The notes beneath the pieces were generated by a model. It was not told the origin of the DNA. It did not search any database and saw only the letters and a program-made list of their open reading frames with translations. The position numbers and the translations under genes are program-made. DNA of 33,697 nt, taken from NCBI GenBank assembly GCA_029249645.1, contig JAQWWC010000094.1, positions 1-33,697 on the forward strand, in the 5' to 3' direction. Position 1 is the first letter of the stretch; each line of letters starts with the position of its first letter. This document shows positions 16,292 to 24,576 of the stretch, piece by piece. Origin of the DNA: Pseudomonadales bacterium. GTDB lineage: Bacteria; Pseudomonadota; Gammaproteobacteria; Pseudomonadales; Azotimanducaceae.

Positions 16292-17107
16292 TTAGGTTAG
16301 CTGATCAATCCCAGCCGGCGTCACGACAATTTTATGGCGACGCACGTCCGCTCGAATCCCTTGATTATGCGCCCAGCCCTCGGGTGACTCATAGCTCCTA
16401 GGATGGTCCAGATGCACCGTTATGGCGCTATATCGAATTTGCTTTGTCTTGATACCAGCATTGACAAGTCGTTCGCCAAACTCTCGGTCTAAGCCACCAT
16501 ATTGCAGACGCTCATCAAAGCCATTCACTAATAAAGCATCAGTCTTCCAACAGGAGGCATTATGCCCATTCCAGGTTGCCTTCGTCGGCGTCAATCGATT
16601 CAAGACCTTTGATAACAAGCCTTGAGCCCTTAATTTTAGTGATTTAAAAGGCATCGGCATACCTTTGGCCTTCAACCAGGCGGGATCAAAGCAACGCTGC
16701 GCTACCACATCCTCGTGCGTGATAGCCCGACTGACCGGCAACGCCAACTTAAAATAGCCACCACTCAAAAAGAATCCTGGCCGAGCGGCCGCCCGATGCT
16801 GGCTCACGAAATCCTTGCGCGGCACGCAGTCCCCATCCGTTAAAATCAAATAATCCCCAGTCGCTGCCAAAATGGCCCGATTTAGGATTTGGCACTTTTG
16901 AAAGCCGTGATCTTCATGCCAGACGTGACGCACATTCGTCTGACCTTGAGCACGCGCGGCATCCATGACGGCCTTCGTTTCAGGACCAGAGCCGTCGTCC
17001 GCAACGATCACTTCAAAATTCGAATCGGTTTGATTCGCGAATCCCCACAACACTTTCTCAAGCCATTTCGGGGAATTATAGGTTGTAAAAATAACGCTTA
17101 TTTTCAC
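16292..17107 (-). CDS. GT2-family glycosyltransferase
   Basis: A 271-aa GT-A glycosyltransferase of family 2. It shows the N-terminal ISVIFTTYNSP strand, VIVADDGSGPET, the metal-binding LTDGDCVP (DxD-like) and a C-terminal galactosyltransferase-like segment, NGFDERLQYGGLDREFGERL. It probably acts on envelope polysaccharide or LPS core. The track's ATG at 17158 has no ribosome-binding site, whereas the GTG at 17107 follows AGGACGAAAA and begins exactly at the first beta strand, so I prefer it. It is divergent from the GT4-exporter operon. The sugar is unknown. Confidence 0.88.
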   Translation of the reverse strand: MKISVIFTTYNSPKWLEKVLWGFANQTDSNFEVIVADDGSGPETKAVMDAARAQGQTNVRHVWHEDHGFQKCQILNRAILAATGDYLILTDGDCVPRKDFVSQHRAAARPGFFLSGGYFKLALPVSRAITHEDVVAQRCFDPAWLKAKGMPMPFKSLKLRAQGLLSKVLNRLTPTKATWNGHNASCWKTDALLVNGFDERLQYGGLDREFGERLVNAGIKTKQIRYSAITVHLDHPRSYESPEGWAHNQGIRADVRRHKIVVTPAGIDQLT

Positions 17108-17290
17108 TTTTCGTCCTAAGGACTTTATTGAAACCGCATTATGGCGGATCTTGGCCATAAAAAAAGGGCGTGAGCGGAATGTATCACTAGGGTTACCGCA
17201 TCAGTCCCCTATTGAGCTTCGTCTTGATCACAGTATGATCTGTTCCACAATAATAAGAATTGATCTTTGTAACATGTTGAAACCCAAATC

Positions 17291-17336
17291 TGGCGGCCCC
17301 GCAGCCGCCAATGGCAAAGCCATCGGTAGGCGATGG
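17291..17336 (+). promoter_or_regulatory. Three consecutive hairpins in the GT4-exporter leader
   Basis: TGGCGGC/GCCGCCA with a 6-base loop (17291-17310), ATGGC/GCCAT with a 3-base loop (17311-17323) and CCATCG/CGATGG with a 5-base loop (17320-17336) lie in a row upstream of the second GT4 gene. The second and third share CCAT and cannot form together, as in attenuators or other switching leaders. No U-tract follows, so a transcription-terminating role is not shown. The rest of the 290-bp divergent gap is AT-rich and probably holds promoters. Confidence 0.4.
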
Positions 17337-17398
17337 GATGGACGGCGCAATCAAGCGGCCAACCGAGTACCTGCGCGTTGCACCACAGCGCTTTGAAG

Positions 17399-18574
17399 AT
17401 GCAGCCAACAATTGGGCTCGTGATTGATCCTTGGGATTTTCCATTCAATGGCACGGTGGTTTCGACCCGGCGGTTTGTGGCAGCCCTTTCGAATCAGTTT
17501 CACTTCAAAATTTTAAAAACGGGCAATGCGCCACACCAAATTGCGAAAAACGAATTTCATTTTCCGAAGCTATCCATTCCAGGCGCCAATCGGATTATTG
17601 ACCAGATGCAAGCCCCACTGGCGCGTCCAAACCGTCGATTACTCGAGGTCGTTATCGCCGATTGTGATCTGATCCATGTGCAATACCCATTTCTTTTGGC
17701 ACACCAAGCCATCAGAACAGCACGATTGCTTGGCAAACCCGTCATCAGCTCCTTTCATGTTCAGCCTGAAAATATCCAACGCAATCTCAGGCTTAATCAA
17801 GCCTTTGTGACCCGTTGTCTCTACAGACTGTTTGTGAGTCAGTTTTATCAAGCATCGGATCGCGTCATCGCACCCTCTGAATTTGCTAAAACCCTCTTGA
17901 CCCAACACGGCGTATCCCGGCCGATTGATGTACTTTCTAACGGCGTCACCTCCGATTTTTTTGCCAGCAGCCGCCGCGATATCCGATCTGATCAATTCCA
18001 AATATTAAGCGTTGGCCGCCTTGCGCAAGAGAAGCAACAATCGTTATTACTCAAGGCGGTCGCCCGGTCACAGTATCGAGCCAAAATCCAGGTGACACTT
18101 GCAGGCACAGGCCCCGCCGAGATGGACCTCAAGGCGCTCGCAGCAAAACTCGGTGTAAGGGCCACAATCGGCCGTGTAACGGACGACCAACTTCATGACC
18201 TCTATGCAACAGCCGACGTCTTTGTGCAGTGTAGCCGCGTTGAATTAGAGGGCATGAGCGCGCTGGAGGCTATGGCCGCTGGCTGTCCAACGCTACTCAA
18301 TCGAACCGAAACCAGTGCCTTATCCGAGCTCATCCAAGACCCACTTAGCGCCTTTACCGATGAAGCGCCCATTATGCTCACGCAAAAATTAGATGCGTTG
18401 TTATCGAATCCTGACGCGCGGCAATTTCTGACTGACCGCAATAAAGCTTTTGCTCTGACCCGCCGTCATGAAGAATCGGCAGCTCAGCTGGCCAACCTCT
18501 ACCGGCACACCCTACTTGGCGAGTCAAATTCCGTTGACGGCGAACGCGTTGCCACCGACGGTCAAACCTCATGA
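17399..18574 (+). CDS. GT4-family glycosyltransferase coupled to the MMPL exporter
   Basis: A 391-aa GT-B family 4 glycosyltransferase. The N-terminal domain starts IGLVIDPWDFPFNGTVVSTR, a pattern common in glycosyltransferases acting on lipids; the donor-site domain has ILSVGRLAQEKQQSLLLKA and SRVELEGMSALEAMAAGCP (EX7E-like). The track start adds 22 residues without family character; I use the ATG at 17399, although its ribosome-binding site is weak (GAAG). The stop overlaps the start of the RND exporter (ATGA). This coupling suggests that the glycosylated product is the lipid handled by the exporter. The acceptor is unknown. Confidence 0.87.
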   Translation: MQPTIGLVIDPWDFPFNGTVVSTRRFVAALSNQFHFKILKTGNAPHQIAKNEFHFPKLSIPGANRIIDQMQAPLARPNRRLLEVVIADCDLIHVQYPFLLAHQAIRTARLLGKPVISSFHVQPENIQRNLRLNQAFVTRCLYRLFVSQFYQASDRVIAPSEFAKTLLTQHGVSRPIDVLSNGVTSDFFASSRRDIRSDQFQILSVGRLAQEKQQSLLLKAVARSQYRAKIQVTLAGTGPAEMDLKALAAKLGVRATIGRVTDDQLHDLYATADVFVQCSRVELEGMSALEAMAAGCPTLLNRTETSALSELIQDPLSAFTDEAPIMLTQKLDALLSNPDARQFLTDRNKAFALTRRHEESAAQLANLYRHTLLGESNSVDGERVATDGQTS

Positions 18575-21099
18575 CGGGGCGCTTAACCCGTTGGCTCACA
18601 GCTGCATTAACCCACGCTAAACTGCTGGTGTTCGTTTGCATCATGCTAGGCGTTTCCGGCGCGAGCTTATTTTTACTTCAGGGCCGGCTGAACGCCGATC
18701 TTGGCCAGCTCATTCAACCCAAGGGTGATCAAGACTGGTATCAAAGCAACAAAGTCTTCGAAGCTGCTTTTCCCATATATCGACAAACCGCTGTGGTCGT
18801 GGTTCGCAGCAGGGATGCGTTTGCTGCGGAGACTGCAACCCAATTGCTCAAAGCGGCGTTTGAAGCACAAGGTGCATTTGACCAAGTCTTCGCCCCCGCG
18901 GTTGAGCCCTTTATCCAAACCCGCAAACTGTATTTTCTTGAGCCCTCGGACCTCGATAAATGGTTGTTGGGCACTGAATTTAATTTCGGCGTACTGCAGC
19001 GACTCAGTGAACAGCCGACACTTGCCGCGACGCTGCTCATTATTGCGGATATGCTGGGGGTTCAAAGCGGGCAGCCCATGCCCATAACCCTGCAACACTC
19101 AATAGAGGGTCTGCTCAAAGGCAAGCCCAAGGTTACGAGCTTTTATCCGCTTCTGCCCACCGAACAAACTGAGTTTTTCAACCTCATTATCGTTAACGGC
19201 CGTCAGAGCCTCAATGAACCGCTACCGAACCAGCAAATTGTCAGGGCGCTGCAGTCGATTATTAAGCAACAAGTCTTGCCCGAATCGGTTGCGGTTGAAT
19301 TAACAGGCGAGGTCGTCTTAGCGCATGAGGAAATCAGCGCCGCTCTCAACGGCATCGAAATAGCGGGGTTCGCATCAATCCTGATTTTGGGCGTTATATT
19401 GCTCGTCGGTATCGGCGACGTCAGAATTATCACGGCAATTTTTTTAGTGCTCCTCACAGGGGTCGGCTTGACACTCGGGTATGCAACACTCGCCGTCGGC
19501 AGCTTTAATACGCTATCGATGCTCTTCGTGGTGATGTTTTTTGGGCTTGGCGTTGATTTTGCAACCCACCTTGCCTTGCGCCTTCAAGCCGATCAAGCAA
19601 CCAATGCCGATGCTATGATCACAGCAATCCAAGACATGGCGCCAGCGCTCGCACTCTGCACCCTGACATCCGCCATTGCCTTCTTGTCCTTCACGCCAAC
19701 GGCCTACACGGGAATGGCCGAGTTAGGCATTATCTCGGCCGGGGGTATGGTCATTGCGCTCCTGTTGACCTTGCTGATGATTCCGGCTTTGTTGACCCTG
19801 TGGCCGTCCTTAAAAACGCCGCCGCCTTTAACCTTTTTGTCCGTAAAGTGGCTGCCAAAGTATCAAACGCTTTTAACCCTTGTCCTTCTGGCCGTCATGC
19901 CTGGCGCACTATATTTTGCCAGCCATTTGGAATTCAATTACAGCGTGCTCAGTATGCGCGACGCTGACTCCCCAGGTATGAAAGCTCTCACCCGCTTACA
20001 GGAGAGTGGACAACAGACCGACTATAGCGTCATTTTACTTGCAGACACGGCCGAACAAGCCAGCCGACTCAAAACACGACTGACCGCACTCGAATCGGTT
20101 GCCAGCGTCCAAATTCCAGCAGATGTCATCCCAACAGGGCAAACCGATAAGTACCAGCGGATCATGGCTGTCGCCGAGCTCTATCGTGATTTATGGACGC
20201 CGCCCGAACTTGATGAGCAGACACTCCCGTTATCGAGCGCTCGTGAATACCTTGAAGCCCAGATGCCCAGTTTAAAAGGCCAACGTCTTCAAATCGCGCG
20301 GCAGATTGCTACCTTCGCCAAGACCCTCGAAACCGATCCAACAAACCTCGCTTTATTTGATGCATCCCTTGCCCAACAATTACATCGATCAAACCAAGAT
20401 CTGATGGACCTCCTTGAGGCGACGCCCTTTACCTTCAGCGCGCTCCCCAAACCGTTTCAGGAGCGACTCATCAGCCCGCAAGGGCAACACTTGGTTTCTG
20501 TACAACCCCGAGTCGCGCTGACCGACAAGGCCAAGACCGACCGGTTTATTAATGACATTCGCTCTGTCGAGCCAATGATTGCAGGGCGCAGTGCGGTTGA
20601 ATGGGGCATTGGTGAGGTCGTGGTCAATGCCTTTCGAGAAGCCATTGTCCTGACGCTATGTGGGGTCATGATTTGCTTAATCCTATATTTTCGAAACGTT
20701 TTGACTGCGTGCCTCGTTCTGGTACCGATTGCATTCACCTTAATCCTCACCTTTGCTGTGAGCAGTTTTTTGTCCTTAAGTCTTAACATGGCCAACATTC
20801 TCGTCGTGCCGCTCATCATAGGGCTCGGCGTTGACTCCGGAATCCACGTAACCCACCGATTCTTTAAAGGCGGCGCACTAAAACATCAACGAGCCACCCG
20901 TCGCGCGGTCCTCATCAGTGGTCTGACGACCCTTGGCACCTTCTTTTCGCTGATTTTAAGCCCACATCAGGGCGCTGCCTCAATCGGCCTGTTACTGACA
21001 GTCGCGATTGCTTGGCTGTTGCTACTGAGCCTATTTTTATTACCGAGCCTTTTGTCCTTTTTCAGTCATCGCGGTTTACTCCAGGCACGGGCTGTATAA
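18571..21099 (+). CDS. RND/MMPL-family lipid exporter (HpnN-like)
   Basis: An 842-aa inner-membrane transporter of the RND superfamily, MMPL branch. Each half has one N-terminal membrane segment, a large periplasmic domain and a five-helix bundle. TM1 is near residues 17-37, the first bundle near 262-405 with FFGLGVDFATHLALRL, and the second near 690-835 with PLIIGLGVDSGIHVTHRF; the GLGVD motif in both is characteristic. Length and motifs resemble HpnN, which moves hopanoids to the outer membrane, but no hopanoid genes are visible here. Its ATG overlaps the glycosyltransferase stop, so a glycolipid or polyprenyl-linked substrate is plausible. Confidence 0.88.
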   Translation: MTGRLTRWLTAALTHAKLLVFVCIMLGVSGASLFLLQGRLNADLGQLIQPKGDQDWYQSNKVFEAAFPIYRQTAVVVVRSRDAFAAETATQLLKAAFEAQGAFDQVFAPAVEPFIQTRKLYFLEPSDLDKWLLGTEFNFGVLQRLSEQPTLAATLLIIADMLGVQSGQPMPITLQHSIEGLLKGKPKVTSFYPLLPTEQTEFFNLIIVNGRQSLNEPLPNQQIVRALQSIIKQQVLPESVAVELTGEVVLAHEEISAALNGIEIAGFASILILGVILLVGIGDVRIITAIFLVLLTGVGLTLGYATLAVGSFNTLSMLFVVMFFGLGVDFATHLALRLQADQATNADAMITAIQDMAPALALCTLTSAIAFLSFTPTAYTGMAELGIISAGGMVIALLLTLLMIPALLTLWPSLKTPPPLTFLSVKWLPKYQTLLTLVLLAVMPGALYFASHLEFNYSVLSMRDADSPGMKALTRLQESGQQTDYSVILLADTAEQASRLKTRLTALESVASVQIPADVIPTGQTDKYQRIMAVAELYRDLWTPPELDEQTLPLSSAREYLEAQMPSLKGQRLQIARQIATFAKTLETDPTNLALFDASLAQQLHRSNQDLMDLLEATPFTFSALPKPFQERLISPQGQHLVSVQPRVALTDKAKTDRFINDIRSVEPMIAGRSAVEWGIGEVVVNAFREAIVLTLCGVMICLILYFRNVLTACLVLVPIAFTLILTFAVSSFLSLSLNMANILVVPLIIGLGVDSGIHVTHRFFKGGALKHQRATRRAVLISGLTTLGTFFSLILSPHQGAASIGLLLTVAIAWLLLLSLFLLPSLLSFFSHRGLLQARAV

Positions 21100-21153
21100 A
21101 GCGGTGACAATGAGGAATAATTGCACTTCATAAATTTTTAATGGAAAACCACC

Positions 21154-22077
21154 ATGCCAGTTGCCTTGTCTGCCATATTTGTAGGCCTTGCAGGATTACT
21201 GATTTGGTTTGGGAATCCAGCCATTGCCTTTTTAATCGGCGCTGCCATCGCAGGCACCGGCGGCGCACAGGGCTTGGTCGATACCCGCGTAATCGGCCGA
21301 TACAGCCTGCAGACCGGAATCGTTTTATTGGGTTTGGGGATCCAGGGCGAGCAACTCCTACGCATCTCGAGTGATTACACTTGGGTTGTGGCGGGCTACG
21401 TCCTTTGTGTTGCGGTCTTGGGACTGCTTGGCTATCGACTGTTGAACCTACCAAAACGTCAAGGCCTCTTGGTGACAGCTGGCAGCGCGATCTGCGGTGG
21501 CACCGCGGTCGTAACCCTTTCGCCCATCATAAACGCCAAGCCGATGGAAACCGGCGCTGTTTTAGGTCTCATTTTCACGATGAATGCGGTCGCCTTACTG
21601 ACCTTTCCTGCAATTGGTCAGTTCTTAGATCTTAGTCAGGCCCAATTCGGAATCTGGTCAGCGCTGGCTATTCATGACACGGCGAGTGTAGTTGCAACCG
21701 CACAGCTCTACGGAGACGAGGCAGCCCGAATCGCAACAACCCTCAAGCTCGGCCGAACACTCTGGCTGATCCCGACCGCGCTACTGCTCAGCGTCGTCTA
21801 TCGTCGGAAGGGTCGCGGCATCGGGCTACCACCTTTTGTGTTGCTATTTGTCATCGCCAGTATGGTGGGTTCCCTAATCAGTCTGCCACCGCAAGTGCTT
21901 GCCAGCGCCGCTTGGCTCTCAAAGGCACTATTGGTTTTGGCGTTGTTTCTAATCGGCCTGGAAATCTCGGTCGCGACCCTGCGAAGCATTCAGCCAAGAC
22001 TATTTTTCTTTGCGATCGGATTATGGTGCTTGGTCGCACCAAGCGCCCTAATGCTGGTGATCACCCTCGTGCCCTAG
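21154..22077 (+). CDS. YeiH/UPF0324-family membrane protein (putative anion exporter)
   Basis: A 307-aa inner-membrane protein with about nine or ten hydrophobic helices. It has family landmarks: SAICGGTAVVTLSPII, IWSALAIHDTASVVA and TLKLGRTLWLIPTALLL. Homologues are annotated putative sulfate exporters, but biochemical evidence for the family is thin. It starts 54 bases after the MMPL gene on the same strand and may be co-transcribed, although a functional connection is not evident. The ribosome-binding site is weak (GGAAAACC). No cleaved signal peptide is seen. Confidence 0.9.
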   Translation: MPVALSAIFVGLAGLLIWFGNPAIAFLIGAAIAGTGGAQGLVDTRVIGRYSLQTGIVLLGLGIQGEQLLRISSDYTWVVAGYVLCVAVLGLLGYRLLNLPKRQGLLVTAGSAICGGTAVVTLSPIINAKPMETGAVLGLIFTMNAVALLTFPAIGQFLDLSQAQFGIWSALAIHDTASVVATAQLYGDEAARIATTLKLGRTLWLIPTALLLSVVYRRKGRGIGLPPFVLLFVIASMVGSLISLPPQVLASAAWLSKALLVLALFLIGLEISVATLRSIQPRLFFFAIGLWCLVAPSALMLVITLVP

Positions 22078-22105
22078 GGTATTGAGATCTAACACTCCGT
22101 CATTG

Positions 22106-22124
22106 TTAGCGTCCTTGGCGCTAA
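22106..22124 (+). terminator. Small hairpin after the YeiH-like gene
   Basis: TTAGCG/CGCTAA with a 7-base loop lies 28 bases after the stop codon. No U-tract follows, so it is at best a weak terminator or 3'-end structure. Confidence 0.25.
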
Positions 22125-22179
22125 GCATAGGCGAAATCGGTATTTCTCCGCTTGGCGCGCCTTGATTACTATCGCGGTC

Positions 22180-22278
22180 ATGAAATTGAAAACACCCCTC
22201 ATTGACACCCAAGCTCTCATTGCTCTGACAGTATTTCTGGCGTATCTAGCCTTTGGCTTCCGGGGCTTAGTTTTTTAG
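22180..22278 (+). CDS. Possible 32-aa single-pass membrane miniprotein
   Basis: Below the ORF-track cutoff. The ATG at 22180 opens a 32-codon frame whose product has a short basic start (MKLK), a hydrophobic stretch ALIALTVFLAYLAFGF and a final Arg-containing tail, like known bacterial small membrane proteins. The ribosome-binding site is poor and no homologue is recognised, so chance is a serious alternative. The remainder of the 308-bp gap 22078-22385 holds only the small hairpin listed separately. Confidence 0.25.
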   Translation: MKLKTPLIDTQALIALTVFLAYLAFGFRGLVF

Positions 22279-22385
22279 CACGCTGAGATTTCAGAGCCGC
22301 CAGAGACCGGGCACAGCCTTCACCCCGGTTGCGAGCGTTAGAAACTCTATGCGACTATCTACGTCCTTGCTCAGGCAGATAAGCT

Positions 22386-23408
22386 ATGAAAATTCTAACT
22401 GGCGTCCCCGCCGAGCGACTCAATGATATCCCCAGCCTAGCCCAAGCAGCAGAACGCAACGGTTTTTCGGGCTTATCAACACAAGAAAACCGTCACAACC
22501 CGTTTTTACCGCTGGCCATAGCGGCCGTACACAGCCAGCATCTTGAACTGCGAACCAATGTGGCAATTGCATTCGCCCGCAGCCCGATGGTAGCCGCCGG
22601 TCTAGCGTGGGATCTGCAATTCGCCACCGCCGGCCGTTTCGTCTTGGGCCTGGGTAGCCAAGTGAAAGGACATAACCAGAGACGGTTCAGCGTCGCCTGG
22701 TCTCCGCCCGCGCCCCGGCTTCGTGAATATATCGGAGCAATTCAGGCAATTTGGTCCTGCTGGCGGGATGGCACACCGCTGAACTATGAGGGCAAGCACT
22801 ACCAATTCAGCCTTATGACCCCAAATTTTACACCCGAGCCGCTAACTGGTGCCTTACCAAAATTACACATTGCGGCGGTCGGGCCGGCGATGATGAAAGT
22901 TGCTGCAAGCGCTTGCGATGGCGTGATGCTGCATGCCTTTTGCACGCCAAAGTATTTAACAGAATCCATCATACCAGGCTTAAACCAAGGCCTCACCGCT
23001 CGCGGGTATGCTCGCGCGCAATTTGAGATCTCCGGTGGTGGTTTTGTGGTCACCGGCGCCAACCAAGCGGCAATCGACAAACAGTTTGAGTGGGTTCGAG
23101 CACGAATCGGGTTTTATGGCTCAACACCCTCTTATTGGCCTGTGCTTGCAAGTCATGGCCTGCAAGACTTAGGAGAAGAGCTCAATGCTTTGTCTAAAGC
23201 AGGCCGATGGGATGACATGACACGACGGATCTCGGATGACCTAGTACATGAATTCGCAGCGGTTGCGCCCTATGACCGCCTCAAAGCGACCATTGAAGCG
23301 CATTTTGGCGGACTGGTTGATTGCATCAGCTTGCCTGCCGATACCCCACCGGAGCTTGTTCAGGATTTGAAGACTATTGCCTGCTTGTACCAATCGAGTC
23401 CGGCATGA
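22386..23408 (+). CDS. LLM-class flavin-dependent oxidoreductase, copy 2
   Basis: A 340-aa luciferase-like oxidoreductase and paralogue of the protein at 12510-13526. Matching landmarks are NVAIAFARSPM, GRFVLGLGSQVKGHNQRRF and FYGSTPSYWPVLASHG. The family is predicted to be F420-dependent, but FMN use cannot be excluded. Early residues differ (QENRHNPFL versus ELNHDPFL), so substrate specificities may diverge. Its TGA overlaps the gpsA ATG, making a two-gene unit. An AGGCAG-type ribosome-binding site precedes the ATG. Confidence 0.88.
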   Translation: MKILTGVPAERLNDIPSLAQAAERNGFSGLSTQENRHNPFLPLAIAAVHSQHLELRTNVAIAFARSPMVAAGLAWDLQFATAGRFVLGLGSQVKGHNQRRFSVAWSPPAPRLREYIGAIQAIWSCWRDGTPLNYEGKHYQFSLMTPNFTPEPLTGALPKLHIAAVGPAMMKVAASACDGVMLHAFCTPKYLTESIIPGLNQGLTARGYARAQFEISGGGFVVTGANQAAIDKQFEWVRARIGFYGSTPSYWPVLASHGLQDLGEELNALSKAGRWDDMTRRISDDLVHEFAAVAPYDRLKATIEAHFGGLVDCISLPADTPPELVQDLKTIACLYQSSPA

Positions 23409-24400
23409 ATATCGGCGTGCTCGGCGGTGGCAGCTGGGGAACCACAGTTGCGCATTTATTGTCTCGTCGATACAACGTCACACTTTGGGCTCGAAATTCC
23501 GATATTGTGACCGAAATCAACGCCCACCATACCAACCACCGCTACCTTTCATCCGCGCAGCTATCGCAAAAGCTGCAAGCGACCGATCGGTTACAGGACG
23601 CAACAAACGGTCAATCGGTTTTGGTTATGGCCATTCCAGCGCAAAATTTTAGAGCGGTACTGACCGACGCAGCGGATTACTTAGACCCTTTGACGCCGAT
23701 AGTGTCCCTTAGCAAGGGCTTAGAGTTTTCGACCGGCGCACGGATGACCGAAATCATTCAAGCCGTTTGTCCCGAACATCCTGCTGCAGTTCTAACCGGA
23801 CCCAACTTAGCTCGGGAAATTATGGCTGGTTTTGCGGCGGCAAGCGTTTTGGCAACCCCCAACGCAGCCGACCAAAGCCACTTGCAAAGCATTTTCCACT
23901 CCCCCCTGTTCCGGGTGTATACCAATGATGATGTCATCGGTTGCGAGCTTTGCGGCGTTCTCAAAAACATCATTGCGATCGCTGCGGGCATGAGCGATGG
24001 CCTAGGGGCTGGCAACAATACCCGTGCTGCGATTATTACGCGGGGCTTGGCAGAAATGACCCGCTTGGGCTTGGCGATGGGCGCAAAATCCGAGACGTTT
24101 TCTGGGCTGGCGGGAATGGGCGATTTGGTCACAACTTGTACCAGCGCGCAATCTAGAAATCACACGGTCGGTTTCAAACTTGGGCAGGGCGACAGTATCG
24201 ATAACATCATTCAAGAGATGTTCATGGTGGCCGAAGGCATTAAAAGCGCGCCGGCTGTCATGCGGCTGGCTGAGCAATTTGGTGTGGAAATGCCCATTGC
24301 GGCGGAGGTCATGCAAGTTGTTACAGGACAGCGCGACGTTCAGGGCAGTTTCAAAGCTTTGCTTCGAGCCGGCGTGGGCCGTGAGGACGAACCCTTCTAG
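23405..24400 (+). CDS. gpsA: NAD(P)-dependent glycerol-3-phosphate dehydrogenase
   Basis: A 331-aa cytosolic enzyme reducing dihydroxyacetone phosphate to sn-glycerol 3-phosphate, the backbone of phospholipids. The N-terminal GGGSWGTTVA (residues 7-16) binds NAD(P). SLSKGLEFS, LTGPNLAREI, ELCGVLKNIIAIAAGMSDGL (catalytic Lys) and GNNTRAAIITRGL are the conserved family segments, and length is normal. The track start at 23321 lies inside the upstream LLM gene; the ATG at 23405 overlaps that gene's stop (ATGA) and gives the canonical N-terminus. Pairing with an LLM oxidoreductase, rather than with secB/grxC genes as in enterics, is unusual. Confidence 0.97.
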   Translation: MNIGVLGGGSWGTTVAHLLSRRYNVTLWARNSDIVTEINAHHTNHRYLSSAQLSQKLQATDRLQDATNGQSVLVMAIPAQNFRAVLTDAADYLDPLTPIVSLSKGLEFSTGARMTEIIQAVCPEHPAAVLTGPNLAREIMAGFAAASVLATPNAADQSHLQSIFHSPLFRVYTNDDVIGCELCGVLKNIIAIAAGMSDGLGAGNNTRAAIITRGLAEMTRLGLAMGAKSETFSGLAGMGDLVTTCTSAQSRNHTVGFKLGQGDSIDNIIQEMFMVAEGIKSAPAVMRLAEQFGVEMPIAAEVMQVVTGQRDVQGSFKALLRAGVGREDEPF

Positions 24401-24429
24401 CGAAGGCATCGATTCAAAACGCTCCACGC

Positions 24430-24448
24430 AATCGGGCCCAAACCGATT
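24430..24448 (+). terminator. Hairpin after gpsA
   Basis: AATCGG/CCGATT with a 7-base loop lies 29 bases beyond the gpsA stop codon. There is no U-tract. It is the only stem noticed between gpsA and the receptor promoter. Confidence 0.25.
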
Positions 24449-24513
24449 AAGCCCATCCATTAAACTCGATCGGACTTTTTATCGGGGACGGACTTCGGGA
24501 GGCGCCATCAAAT

Positions 24514-24546
24514 GCAATTGATAATCATTCTTATTTAGATTATCAT
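24514..24546 (+). promoter_or_regulatory. Sigma70 promoter overlapped by a Fur-box-like operator
   Basis: TTGATA (24518-24523) and TATCAT (24541-24546) are separated by exactly 17 bases, each matching five of six consensus positions. GCAATTGATAATCATTCTT (24514-24532) matches the 19-bp Fur consensus at 13 of 19 positions, and TGATAAT/ATTATCA form an inverted repeat over the same stretch. Transcription would begin about 25 bases before the TonB-dependent receptor ATG. Repression by Fur-Fe(II) under iron sufficiency is therefore likely. Confidence 0.75.
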
Positions 24547-24576
24547 CCCGCTCTTTGAATTTCGAACTGCCGCATC

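Noticed and set aside
17151-17396. Plus-strand 81-aa ORF upstream of the second GT4 gene
   Set aside because: It crosses the divergent promoter region and hairpins; composition is basic and irregular with no recognised motif.
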